Position numbers and translations under genes: made by a program. A stretch of 18,436 bases of DNA from Tannerella sp. (GTDB taxonomy: Bacteria > Bacteroidota > Bacteroidia > Bacteroidales > Tannerellaceae). The stretch lies in assembly GCA_031272655.1 (NCBI GenBank), contig JAISTJ010000080.1, positions 1 through 18,436 of the forward strand. The letters run 5' to 3'. Position 1 is the first letter of the stretch, and each line of letters starts with the position of its first letter. Shown here in pieces: positions 1-8,101 of this stretch. The notes beneath the pieces are model-generated. The model searched no databases. It saw only the letters and a program-made list of their open reading frames with translations, and had not been told where the DNA came from.

Positions 1-236
1 GTAGAGTCGGACAGCGCTGTCGCCGTTGTGTTGACCGTAAACGGCGGGTGCATAGAACTGAACGCTACTATCTCCGAAGGTTTGAACTCCGTCAACGGCA
101 GGTTGTTAGAGAAAATAAATCGTCGCACCGCTAAACGATGGAACTCAAGATCAAGCGGGTTGACGTCCGGCTGTTGCTGCGCCATCAAAAATAACGCAAA
201 AAGCAGAAACGCCTGAATACTAAATATTTTCCTCAT
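1..236 (-). CDS. Exported protein of unknown function, N-terminal part (cut by window edge)
   Basis: The minus strand is open from an ATG at 234-236 to the left edge, giving 78 residues of an incomplete gene. The first 20 or so residues form a signal peptide: basic start MRK, hydrophobic core FLLFALFLMA, then QQQPD. I see no lipobox cysteine, so export to the periplasm or surface with signal peptidase I cleavage is more likely than lipidation. The mature start is rich in hydrophobic and polar beta-type residues, and I do not recognise the family. It lies 16 bases downstream of the DUF3823 gene on the same strand, so it is probably the next gene of the SusC/SusD operon. That position is often held by a surface glycan-binding protein or glycan-active enzyme, but nothing in the visible part proves this. 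I chose the start because the signal peptide begins exactly there. Confidence 0.7.
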   Translation of the reverse strand, partial: MRKIFSIQAFLLFALFLMAQQQPDVNPLDLEFHRLAVRRFIFSNNLPLTEFKPSEIVAFSSMHPPFTVNTTATALSDS

Positions 237-252
237 ATACACACACTGAATT

Positions 253-915
253 TTATTTCAGCTGTATCTTCTGAGGAGCGGTATAATACAACTCACCAAC
301 GCCGCTTGTTTGTACTCCTATCCGGGCAAAGACATAGTCAGCAGATGCAAGGCTTGAAGGAACATCAACGGATATAGTAGCAGATTGTCCGAGAGATATA
401 TCCGAAGCGTTTAGAGTAACGTTTGCAGCGTTATTATTCTGATCGGTTATAATCGTCTTTCCGATGTAAAGCCTTGCAAGAGAAAGAGTTGCAGTGGCGC
501 TCACTTTTTCAATAGTGAAAGTAGCGGTTACTGAAGAACCACTGTGATTGAAAGAAGCATTACGCACTACAAAATAAGGCGTTACAGGAACATCAACAAC
601 AGTATTACCTTTCACAGTTACAGGTAACGTATCTGTCTGGTTTTCCCATGGAGCGCCTGCGAGCCTTACTAACTTGTAATTGCCATCGAACAGGCAGGCC
701 GAGAAAGAGCCGTCCTGATCAATATATACGTCAATCTTCGCTCGCAACGCATAGCCATCTTGCCATAGTTCGAGACGTGTGCCTGTAGAGCGGACGCCTA
801 TAGGCTCGTTTTGCCAAACAACTTTTCCCGACAGGATTGAAGTTGGCGGATCATAATTGTCGTATTCACAACCGACAAACATCAAAATACTAAAAACGAA
901 TAATATATTTTTCAT
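253..915 (-). CDS. DUF3823 lipoprotein of a SusC/SusD locus
   Basis: This 220-residue lipoprotein begins MKNILFVFSILMFVGCEYD, with a lipobox (FVGC) at residues 13-16, so it should be lipid-anchored in the outer membrane. The mature part matches the DUF3823 pattern known beside Bacteroidetes SusD genes: an N-terminal beta domain with SGKVVWQNEPIGVR, LELWQDGYALR, the DGSF turn and the DVPVTPYF segment, then a C-terminal beta-sandwich. The family's exact role is not established; its constant company with SusC/SusD suggests help in binding or presenting the substrate at the cell surface. The frame is open further upstream to 972, but that stretch overlaps the SusD stop and would put 19 residues before the signal peptide, so I start at the ATG at 913-915. 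The gap to SusD is 34 bases. Confidence 0.9.
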   Translation of the reverse strand: MKNILFVFSILMFVGCEYDNYDPPTSILSGKVVWQNEPIGVRSTGTRLELWQDGYALRAKIDVYIDQDGSFSACLFDGNYKLVRLAGAPWENQTDTLPVTVKGNTVVDVPVTPYFVVRNASFNHSGSSVTATFTIEKVSATATLSLARLYIGKTIITDQNNNAANVTLNASDISLGQSATISVDVPSSLASADYVFARIGVQTSGVGELYYTAPQKIQLK

Positions 916-949
916 ATCATTTAATTTTAAATTTGAGAATTTTAAATTT

Positions 950-2791
950 TCAATGGAACGGATTAGGTACAATCTTCGGATTGTTTGTCAGCACATCCGT
1001 TGCAAAAGAAGAATAATAGTTGCCCATACGGAAATAACGCGGGTCGCGAAAACGTGGTGCAATCAATTTTTCAAACACATATTTTCCATCATGTTCGCCA
1101 CCCACAATGCGATAAGGGTAAAGCGCATACATCATGTCGTTAGGATTATTCACATCGCCTGTCCACAGTTCGTGAGCTATTCGCCAACGCTTAAGATCAA
1201 AGTAACGGTGATCCTCAAAAGCAAGCTCCACACGGCGCTCATTGCGGACAATGTCAACCGTAAGCGTTTCAATACTGTTAGGCGGAAAACCGGCTCTTTC
1301 GCGAAGCGTATTAATATAATTCTTAGCGTCGGGCTGACCAAGTTCAAAAGCAGCTTCGGCTGCGTTAAGATAAATCTCGCCCAGACGGAACCATGGCCAC
1401 CAGTTTTGAGAACAGGTAACCTGATCGCTTGCGTTAGGCGCTTCGCTTACCATTTTACGGAGGTTGAAACCGGTATTACTAACAAGTTCTGCCGTACGAT
1501 GCGGACCCGAAGTGCCGACCTGCACACCACCATCAGAATAATAAGTACCGAAAGCGCTACCTTCGATTGTCTCATAATCCGATCCGTCCCATACTTTAAC
1601 GCCAGCTTGCAATACAACATCCACTCCCCTGAACTGCGTACCCGGATAAACGACAGTTCCATACAAACGGGCATCCTTATTGGCGAAAATATCCGAAATA
1701 TTATCGTAATAGATATAATCACCGTCTGAAGTTTTGTTTTTCAATATTCCGGGTGTGCCATCCAGATAGTCAAACGCTTCAACAAAATTAAGCGACGGAG
1801 TAACATACGAAGCGCCATTGTCGCTTTCTCTTGCTCCGCGAGCTATATTATTGAATGTCCAGTAATGTTTCTTTGAGGTGTTGAAGTCTTCAGCAAAAAT
1901 AATTTCGGGATTACCGGTCTCGTTAACGAGCATTTCATAAAAATTAACTCCCAAATCCGAATTTTCAGCATACAGACGGTACTTACCGCTTTCTATAATT
2001 TGTTTGGAAGCGTCAAGCGATTTTTGAAAATACTCATTAGCGCGGCTTGCGGGTATTCCCACTTCCTCTCCGGAAGTTTTGATAGGAGCTGCCATAAGGT
2101 TGTTATACTTGGCAAGCGAACCGGCATAAAGCATAGCGCGACTTTTCAATGCCAAGGCAACGTACTTGTTTGCACGGGTAGCGCTGTTAGCATTCTCAAG
2201 AATGTCTTTTATCGCATCAACTTCAGAAGCTATAAAATCGTAAATATCTGCCTCTTTAGCTCGAGGATTCTGTAAATAAGACGGATCCCCGTTGAAATCA
2301 TATACCAATGGCTCGGTAATAAGCGGCACACCACCCATTCTTTTTACCATCTCGAAATAAACAAACGCTCGAACAAATCGCATTTCGGCAGCGTACTCTT
2401 TACGGTCAGCGTCAGGCAGATTGCTGTATTTTTCAATATTTTCAAGCGCTAAGTTGATGTCGCGTATAAATGCATAATCATAATACCGTCCGAAGCTATA
2501 GTCGAATGAAGCATATTGATTAGGGCCATTGCCAAGTCCGGACCAGGAAGCGTTATCAAGATACGCAGGGATAGTCATATCTCCTGAAAAGCCGGCGAAA
2601 GAAGGCATCCGGTCGTAGAAATTGGCCAATAGGGCAAGTATCTGATCGGGATCGTTCCATACGTTTTCTTCCGTGATGATGTTTTTGGGTTCTTTTTCAA
2701 ACCAACTGTCACCGCAGGAAACTATAAAGCATGACAACACAATAATTAACGCACTGTGATTCAAACTGTTGAATATATTAAACTTTTTCAT
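950..2791 (-). CDS. SusD/RagB-family glycan-binding outer membrane lipoprotein
   Basis: This 613-residue protein is the surface lid and binding partner of the SusC channel encoded just upstream. It starts with MKKF, has a hydrophobic signal segment (about residues 13-25) and a lipobox ending at Cys26 (IVSC), followed by the usual acidic and aromatic start of mature SusD proteins (GDSWFEKEP). Family features seen include the early EENVWNDPDQI helix, the RFVRAFVYFEMV segment of the tetratricopeptide-like region, and near the C-terminus WFRLGEIYLNAAEAAF, INTLRERAGFP and ERRVELAFEDHRYFDLKRW. These are hallmark SusD motifs. Length is typical (about 500-650). The gene starts 12 bases after the SusC stop, so the two are surely cotranscribed. 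The substrate cannot be read from sequence alone. Confidence 0.96.
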   Translation of the reverse strand: MKKFNIFNSLNHSALIIVLSCFIVSCGDSWFEKEPKNIITEENVWNDPDQILALLANFYDRMPSFAGFSGDMTIPAYLDNASWSGLGNGPNQYASFDYSFGRYYDYAFIRDINLALENIEKYSNLPDADRKEYAAEMRFVRAFVYFEMVKRMGGVPLITEPLVYDFNGDPSYLQNPRAKEADIYDFIASEVDAIKDILENANSATRANKYVALALKSRAMLYAGSLAKYNNLMAAPIKTSGEEVGIPASRANEYFQKSLDASKQIIESGKYRLYAENSDLGVNFYEMLVNETGNPEIIFAEDFNTSKKHYWTFNNIARGARESDNGASYVTPSLNFVEAFDYLDGTPGILKNKTSDGDYIYYDNISDIFANKDARLYGTVVYPGTQFRGVDVVLQAGVKVWDGSDYETIEGSAFGTYYSDGGVQVGTSGPHRTAELVSNTGFNLRKMVSEAPNASDQVTCSQNWWPWFRLGEIYLNAAEAAFELGQPDAKNYINTLRERAGFPPNSIETLTVDIVRNERRVELAFEDHRYFDLKRWRIAHELWTGDVNNPNDMMYALYPYRIVGGEHDGKYVFEKLIAPRFRDPRYFRMGNYYSSFATDVLTNNPKIVPNPFH

Positions 2792-2803
2792 ATTAAACCG
2801 ATT

Positions 2804-5800
2804 TTAGAATGATAAATTAAAACCTAACATAGCAACCCTCTGCTGCGGATAAACCATGCCATTAGTTGCCGAAATCTCCGGATCAATCTGATACTGCGCT
2901 ACATTATCAAGCGAGAACAGATTGGAAATGTTTACATAAAACCTTATTTGCGAAGCCATTAACTTAGAAGAAATCGCTGAAGGCAAAGTGTATCCCAACT
3001 CGGCTGTTTTAAGTCGGAGGTAGCGTATGTTTGTCAGCCAAAAGTCGCTGTTCCAATAGTTGGAATGAGATGATAAGCCTTTACGGATAGCAGGGTACTT
3101 ACCGGCAATCCATTGACTGCTATTATCGTATGGGTCAGCCTGATGCCAGCGATCTGAAAGCAGGTATTCGGGAGAGTTCCAGTCAGAGTTATAAGGAACC
3201 CTTAAAATTCCCGAGCGATACAATGATTGCATCGTTCCTCCCGCAAAATCAAGGCTCAGAGATATGCCTTTATACTCAAACGACGCATTCAAGCCAAAAG
3301 TCAGAAACGGCGTTGCACCCTGGGCATAGCCAATAGGACGCTGGTCAAGTGAATTAATGACCTTGTCTCCATTTACATCTTCATATTTCAAATCTCCCGG
3401 TAGCATTGTACGATTGCCTTGACCGTCATTATCAATAGGATAATTGTTTATTTCGTCAACCGACTGGAACTGGCCTATACAGTGATATGCCCAAGTGGTG
3501 CTGTACCAGCGTCCTTCGGCAGAACTTGTATATTCATTCCAAGAACTGCTGAATCGTGGTTTATAAGTCTCTAAAGTGCGTCCGCGGGCAAGTGTGGCAT
3601 TCGCGCTGACCGAATAATTCAGTTCGCCTGTGTCCATCCATGTAACAATGCCTTCTATTCCTTTTATCTCATCGGAATTGAGGTTTTCATTAGGTAACGT
3701 ATAACCTACTTCACTTGGTAAAACAACATCGTAGCGCGCAGCCGGAATACCGGTACGTTTACGCCGGAATACATCTGCCGTAGTTGTCAGTCTGCGATCT
3801 AAAAACGCCAGATCTATACCTATATCGGTGGACGTGTTTGTTATCCATGTCAGGTTTGTTACCGGCAACCCTCTATCCCTGATGCCTGTAACGTATGTGC
3901 CATCCAGAACAGAGCCTCCTTGTCCAAAATTGTATCCCGACATATAGCCAAACATTGACACTCCGCTTTCGCTACCTGTCTGGCCCCATGAAACACGCAG
4001 TTTGGCGTCGTTAACTATCGGTTTGATATTTTTGAAAAAATCTTCGTCCGAAAAACGCCATCCGAGTGATACTCCGGGAAAGAAACCCCACCTTTTTTCA
4101 GGCACATACAGGTAAGAACCGTCATAACGTCCGAGCAGTTCCACTAAATAGCGATCTTTGTAATTATAATTCAGACGTCCTATATATCCCGCACGCGCTT
4201 CATAACCCCATTCATTTGTCAAACCTGACAATTCGGAAAAAGGAACTATCGAAATATAATTGCTCGAAGGATTCGCTGTTGCCATATAATAAAGGTTTTC
4301 GTAAGAAGTTCGTTCTGCTGCTACTACCGCTTCTATATTATGATCAGCAATAGTTTTCTTATAGTTCAAATGAAATTGAGCGTATGTAGAAGTAACATCT
4401 CTTTGCTCAAATCCTGCCCATTGGCTTATTACATTACCTTGTTTTTCATAAGTACCGGTAGTCTTATTGTAACTGTAACTGTTTACTCTATACGATTTAC
4501 TATCGTATGAAATATGCTCATAATTGTATGCATAGGTTGCCTTTGCCGAAAGACCAAACTTGAAATCATACTGGACGTAAATATTTACGTTGGCATTTTT
4601 CTGGAACCAGTCGGCATAACCGGCGACATCTCTGTAATAAAGCCCTGCATTATGATCAAGAACGTGTGTATTGTTCAGATAGTTCGGATTATCATTGGCA
4701 TAAGGGGCTTCAATCGGCCACATGCGCAGAGTAGAGTTCATTGGTCTGCCATACTTATCCCAGCCGGGAACGCCTACATTATATGTATTATCAAGTATTC
4801 CGCTGATTTGTGTACCTATCGTCAATCCGTCCATTAAATGAGATTCTACGTTTGCCTGCAGATTTGTTTTATTCCATTTATTGTCTTTAATTATAGATCC
4901 CTGGTCTGTCCTTGAAAGAGAAACATAATAGTTCATTTTCTGCGTGCCGCCGGAAATGTTTGCATTAATATAATATTGAGGAACATTCGGACGCATTGCA
5001 ATGTCATACCAGTTATACCATTTATGGTCAGGATCCGTGCCCGATTCCCATTTAGCTAATTCCTCCGGTGTATAAAGAGCAGCAGGATTTCTACCCTGAT
5101 TTTGTTCCGATTCTACAATACCTCGCACATACTGTCCGGCATTTGCAGGCGTCGGAAAACGAGTGAAATTCTGCCATCCGTAATATCCATTCAAATTCAC
5201 ATGTACTTTTTCATCTTTCCTGCCCTTTTTGGTAGTTACAAGCACTACACCATTAGCGGCACGCAAACCGTAAATTGATGCGGAAGCGTCTTTCAGGATA
5301 GAAATGCTTTCAACATCTTCAATAGAAAGGGCATTGAAACTTGTCTCGCCGCCAAAAACCGGAGAACCTGTAGATGCCAAGCTGCTGCTTCCGCCGTAAG
5401 GCACTCCGTCAATAACATACAGGGGTGTACCCATATTGCGGATCTGAATTGTAGCAGCCCGACCCGGTCTTCCGTCCGTAGTGCGGGTGGACACTCCCTG
5501 AACCTTGCCCGCTAAAGCACGTGACAGCATTGTTGCATTAGACCTTACAATCGCTTCCGATTTTATGCTGCTGATTGCGCTTGTTACGTTTCGTTTAGAC
5601 TGTGTGCCGTAACCAACCACAACGACTTCATCGAGCGCCTGCGAATCCTCTAACAGCGTGATTTCTAAGGGCTTACCACCCCCATCTAAGGCGCTGATTT
5701 CGAGGGATTTATAGCCGAGGTAGCTGATTTGCAGGATAGCGTTATCGGCTACTGTGAGGTAGAATCTGCCGTCGGCGTCGGTGGCGGTGCCGTTGCTGGT

Positions 5801-6247
5801 GCCTTTTTCGCGGATGGAGGCGCCTGCTACCGGCTCGCCTGCAGCGTCGCGGACGACGCCCATAATGCGGTTGCCTTGCTGGTGCAACAAGACGTTCGCA
5901 GCTCCAAGAGTTCGCTTCATCAGCATAATGTTCATGCCTTCAAGGGCATACACAATGCCGGTATTTGCGAAAGTGTTAGTCAATACTTCTGCCACTGTAA
6001 CGTTCTCGGCGTTTATTGTTACTTTCCACGACAGGTCTATTTCCTGACTGTTGTAAAAGAACAAAAAATCGGTCTGGTCTTCAATCTCGTCTAAAAGCGT
6101 TGTAGCGTCCACGTCGGTCAAGGCGAGATTCACCCTGACTAACTGCGAACTGGCCTCATCTGCGAAAACCGATGACAGGCAGATGGTTAATAAAAACAGA
6201 GCTTGTTTCATAACTCTTAAAATTTTGTAATTAAATTTGTGTTCCAT
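2804..6247 (-). CDS. SusC/RagA-family TonB-dependent outer membrane transporter with STN domain
   Basis: This 1147-residue outer membrane beta-barrel imports a large substrate, probably an oligosaccharide, using TonB energy together with SusD. Order of parts: signal peptide (core about residues 14-29), an STN domain (about 40-110) that contacts a FecR-type anti-sigma factor in the periplasm, a carboxypeptidase-regulatory-like beta domain (about 127-203), the SusC signature DEVVVVGYGTQ (206-216), a TonB plug domain (about 217-340, with TPLYVIDGVPYGG and GVVLVTTKKG) and a barrel ending in Phe (GFNLSF). The STN domain and the adjacent sigma/FecR genes indicate transenvelope signalling, in which substrate binding induces the operon. 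The start could also be the internal ATG at codon 13 (MKQALFLL), which gives a more ordinary signal peptide. The gene begins 22 bases after the fecR stop. Confidence 0.96.
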   Translation of the reverse strand: MEHKFNYKILRVMKQALFLLTICLSSVFADEASSQLVRVNLALTDVDATTLLDEIEDQTDFLFFYNSQEIDLSWKVTINAENVTVAEVLTNTFANTGIVYALEGMNIMLMKRTLGAANVLLHQQGNRIMGVVRDAAGEPVAGASIREKGTSNGTATDADGRFYLTVADNAILQISYLGYKSLEISALDGGGKPLEITLLEDSQALDEVVVVGYGTQSKRNVTSAISSIKSEAIVRSNATMLSRALAGKVQGVSTRTTDGRPGRAATIQIRNMGTPLYVIDGVPYGGSSSLASTGSPVFGGETSFNALSIEDVESISILKDASASIYGLRAANGVVLVTTKKGRKDEKVHVNLNGYYGWQNFTRFPTPANAGQYVRGIVESEQNQGRNPAALYTPEELAKWESGTDPDHKWYNWYDIAMRPNVPQYYINANISGGTQKMNYYVSLSRTDQGSIIKDNKWNKTNLQANVESHLMDGLTIGTQISGILDNTYNVGVPGWDKYGRPMNSTLRMWPIEAPYANDNPNYLNNTHVLDHNAGLYYRDVAGYADWFQKNANVNIYVQYDFKFGLSAKATYAYNYEHISYDSKSYRVNSYSYNKTTGTYEKQGNVISQWAGFEQRDVTSTYAQFHLNYKKTIADHNIEAVVAAERTSYENLYYMATANPSSNYISIVPFSELSGLTNEWGYEARAGYIGRLNYNYKDRYLVELLGRYDGSYLYVPEKRWGFFPGVSLGWRFSDEDFFKNIKPIVNDAKLRVSWGQTGSESGVSMFGYMSGYNFGQGGSVLDGTYVTGIRDRGLPVTNLTWITNTSTDIGIDLAFLDRRLTTTADVFRRKRTGIPAARYDVVLPSEVGYTLPNENLNSDEIKGIEGIVTWMDTGELNYSVSANATLARGRTLETYKPRFSSSWNEYTSSAEGRWYSTTWAYHCIGQFQSVDEINNYPIDNDGQGNRTMLPGDLKYEDVNGDKVINSLDQRPIGYAQGATPFLTFGLNASFEYKGISLSLDFAGGTMQSLYRSGILRVPYNSDWNSPEYLLSDRWHQADPYDNSSQWIAGKYPAIRKGLSSHSNYWNSDFWLTNIRYLRLKTAELGYTLPSAISSKLMASQIRFYVNISNLFSLDNVAQYQIDPEISATNGMVYPQQRVAMLGFNLSF

Positions 6248-6269
6248 CTCTTTTACATGTTTTAATAAA

Positions 6270-7343
6270 TCATTGAATTGTTATTGTATTACTTGAATTG
6301 TCTCTTTTATATTTGAATCTGTATTCTTTTTGAAGCAGTTTGAGAGCCTGTTCGGGGCCGTCTATGGCATAGAATTTGCCTTTATAGCTCTTTATCAGCA
6401 GCGGCGACGCGGGGTCAACCACTATTTTAATGCCGTAATACTTTTCCAATCTTGTAAAAATATCTTTTACCGACTCATTATTAAAACTGAGGATGCCGTC
6501 TTTCCATCTGAAATAGCTCTGGTTTTGGATCTTGCCCACTACCGCTCCCGTTATTACCGGTTTAGCCTTGATTTCGGTTGTGATAATTTTGGGTTTTTCT
6601 CCACTCTCTTTTAAAGTATCAAGTTCGAGACGGTCGTTTTTGAAAATCACCGTTTCCTGTTCCTGCATCATAATGGGCTTATGCGAGCCTTTGGCCGTTA
6701 CCGCAATGCTTCCGCGTATCAACTGCACCTCTGCTTCCTGCTGTTCGCCGTAATCGGAGACGTTAAACTCCGTGCCGAACACTTCCACATCAATGCTGTT
6801 AGTCTTAACCCTGAAAGGAACCGTATTATTGCGCTTCACGCTAAAATAGGCCTCGCCCGAAAGCTCCACCTGACGGTCGCTGTCATCAAACGTCCCCGGA
6901 TAAGTGAGGGAAGAGTTGGAGCTGAGCCAGACACTTGTGCCGTCGCTCAGGACGAGGCTCGCCCGTTGCCCTACCGGCACTGTCAGCGTGTTGAGTGCAT
7001 AAACAACTGTGTCTTTTTCTTTTTCTTTAACGAAAATCGGCGACATTGCAATCACCGCTCCTGTAATAACTGCCGCTGCATATTTCATTACAGTTACAAG
7101 CATCCTTCGTATATTTTTACGGTTGCGAAGCTCTTCAAATTCCTCCCAGTGGCGCTCTGCGTCAAACTCGTCAGTTTTTTCCGGTTGCAAACAAAGCAGC
7201 GCATCGAGTGCGAGCGTGTCTGCAAAAAATTTCATCGCTTCGGCATCCGTAGATACCATTTGCATTAATTCATTTCTGTCTTCTGCGGTTAGCTCATCCG
7301 AAAAAAATTTCGCCGTAAGACAGTCCATTTTTTCTGCGTCCAT
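6270..7343 (-). CDS. FecR-family anti-sigma factor
   Basis: This 357-residue inner membrane protein should hold the neighbouring ECF sigma factor inactive until the SusC transporter signals. From the ATG at 7341-7343 it has a cytoplasmic N-terminal helical region (about residues 1-75), one membrane segment (about 82-105, core VMKYAAAVITGAVIAM), a periplasmic FecR domain (about 115-215, with TVPVGQRASLVLSDGTSVWL and FGTEFNV) and a C-terminal DUF4974-type domain (about 270-345, with NNESVKDIFTRLEKYYGIKI). DUF4974 is the usual companion of FecR in Bacteroidetes. The frame extends upstream to a TTG at 7361; I prefer the ATG because it gives the typical FecR start (MDAEKMDCLTAKFF). It lies 74 bases after the sigma factor stop, with a hairpin in between, and 22 bases before SusC. 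Confidence 0.93.
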   Translation of the reverse strand: MDAEKMDCLTAKFFSDELTAEDRNELMQMVSTDAEAMKFFADTLALDALLCLQPEKTDEFDAERHWEEFEELRNRKNIRRMLVTVMKYAAAVITGAVIAMSPIFVKEKEKDTVVYALNTLTVPVGQRASLVLSDGTSVWLSSNSSLTYPGTFDDSDRQVELSGEAYFSVKRNNTVPFRVKTNSIDVEVFGTEFNVSDYGEQQEAEVQLIRGSIAVTAKGSHKPIMMQEQETVIFKNDRLELDTLKESGEKPKIITTEIKAKPVITGAVVGKIQNQSYFRWKDGILSFNNESVKDIFTRLEKYYGIKIVVDPASPLLIKSYKGKFYAIDGPEQALKLLQKEYRFKYKRDNSSNTITIQ

Positions 7344-7386
7344 ACTGTAAGAACGTTTCAAGGTTAAAAAAGTACTAAAAGAATTG

Positions 7387-7417
7387 AAAAAAAATTTCCG
7401 TTTCTTACAGCGAAACG
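7387..7417 (-). terminator. Short hairpin with T-run between sigma factor and fecR (attenuator candidate)
   Basis: On the minus strand, directly after the sigma factor stop codon (7418-7420), CGTTTC (7412-7417) and GAAACG (7399-7404) can pair over a 7-base loop. Four bases later comes a run of eight T (7387-7394). The stem is only 6 bp, so full termination is doubtful, but partial termination would give more sigma than anti-sigma message. A second, wider dyad pairs part of this hairpin (7399-7410) with 7345-7355, just upstream of the fecR start. Confidence 0.4.
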
Positions 7418-8008
7418 TTAAAAAATCCCTGCAAAAATCAGTAACGGGGCATAGTCTTTCAGTTGTTCCCTTAGTTTTTTAAGGGCTATGCTCATCTGGT
7501 TTGCTACCGTTTGGCGGGTCAAACCAAGTTCCGATGCTATCCGGTCATATTTTTTACCTTCTATCTTGCTCATAATGAAGATTTTCCTGCACTGTTCGGG
7601 CAAACTGTCTATCGCCTTGTTGATGGCGGCAGAGAGCTGTTCGTCATCGCTTACAAGGTCGTCGTCAAATAGTTCGAGCGACTTCAAACGGGCTTCAAAC
7701 TCAATCATAAAATTATCCTGCAGGCGCTTCTTGCCCATTTCGGCGGCAATCTTCCGGCGCATAAAATCTATACATTTGTTTTTCAGCACTTTGAAAACCC
7801 AAAGATTGAAAGATGAATGGAACACAATAGTCTGCCTGTTTTCCCAAAGAAAGAGGAAAACGTCCTGCACAAGGTTTTCAGCGTCTTCGCGCGAGCCGGT
7901 ACACTTTGCAGCAAAACGCAGGCAACGAGCGAAATACATCCTGTAAACCCTGTTAAAATCATTATCACTTTTCAGCGACAATATCTGTTTTTCCGGCTTC
8001 GCGTACAT
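7418..8008 (-). CDS. ECF-type RNA polymerase sigma-70 factor (Bacteroidetes FecI-like)
   Basis: This 196-residue sigma factor has the two domains of ECF sigmas. Region 2 (about residues 16-85) has the FNRVYRMYFARCLRFA start, the SREDAENLVQDVFLFLWENR core and the FNLWVFKVLKNKCIDFMRRK promoter-melting helix. Region 4 (about 125-182) has SLPEQCRKIF and the helix-turn-helix IASELGLTRQTVANQMSIALKKLR. Length is normal for the Bacteroidetes group that pairs with FecR. It directs RNA polymerase to its own target promoters, very probably including this cassette, once released by the FecR protein encoded next. The ATG at 8006-8008 starts about 40 bases downstream of a good Bacteroidetes housekeeping promoter. 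Confidence 0.95.
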   Translation of the reverse strand: MYAKPEKQILSLKSDNDFNRVYRMYFARCLRFAAKCTGSREDAENLVQDVFLFLWENRQTIVFHSSFNLWVFKVLKNKCIDFMRRKIAAEMGKKRLQDNFMIEFEARLKSLELFDDDLVSDDEQLSAAINKAIDSLPEQCRKIFIMSKIEGKKYDRIASELGLTRQTVANQMSIALKKLREQLKDYAPLLIFAGIF

Positions 8009-8045
8009 TATATATAATATGTATTATAAGCTTCAGATTTGTTTG

Positions 8046-8076
8046 CAAAGTTAATCATTGTTTTAATACAAACAAA
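8046..8076 (-). promoter_or_regulatory. Promoter for the sigma-fecR-susCD operon
   Basis: Read on the minus strand, TTTG (8073-8076), 19 bases, then TAACTTTG (8046-8053) match the Bacteroidetes -33/-7 consensus TTTG / TAnnTTTG at the expected spacing. The predicted start of transcription is near 8039-8040, about 30 bases before the sigma factor ATG. It lies in the 93-base gap after the MBOAT gene; no hairpin terminator is visible between them, so read-through from the upstream operon is possible. Confidence 0.7.
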
Positions 8077-8101
8077 AAAAGTGTATAAAAAAACAATATT
8101 T

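Noticed and set aside
857..1729. Plus-strand ORF of 290 residues
   Set aside because: It is antisense to SusD, overlaps DUF3823 and SusD, and has no protein-like features.
8009..8101. Intrinsic terminator after the MBOAT gene
   Set aside because: T-runs are present but no hairpin precedes them; the region is better explained as the promoter of the sigma factor operon.
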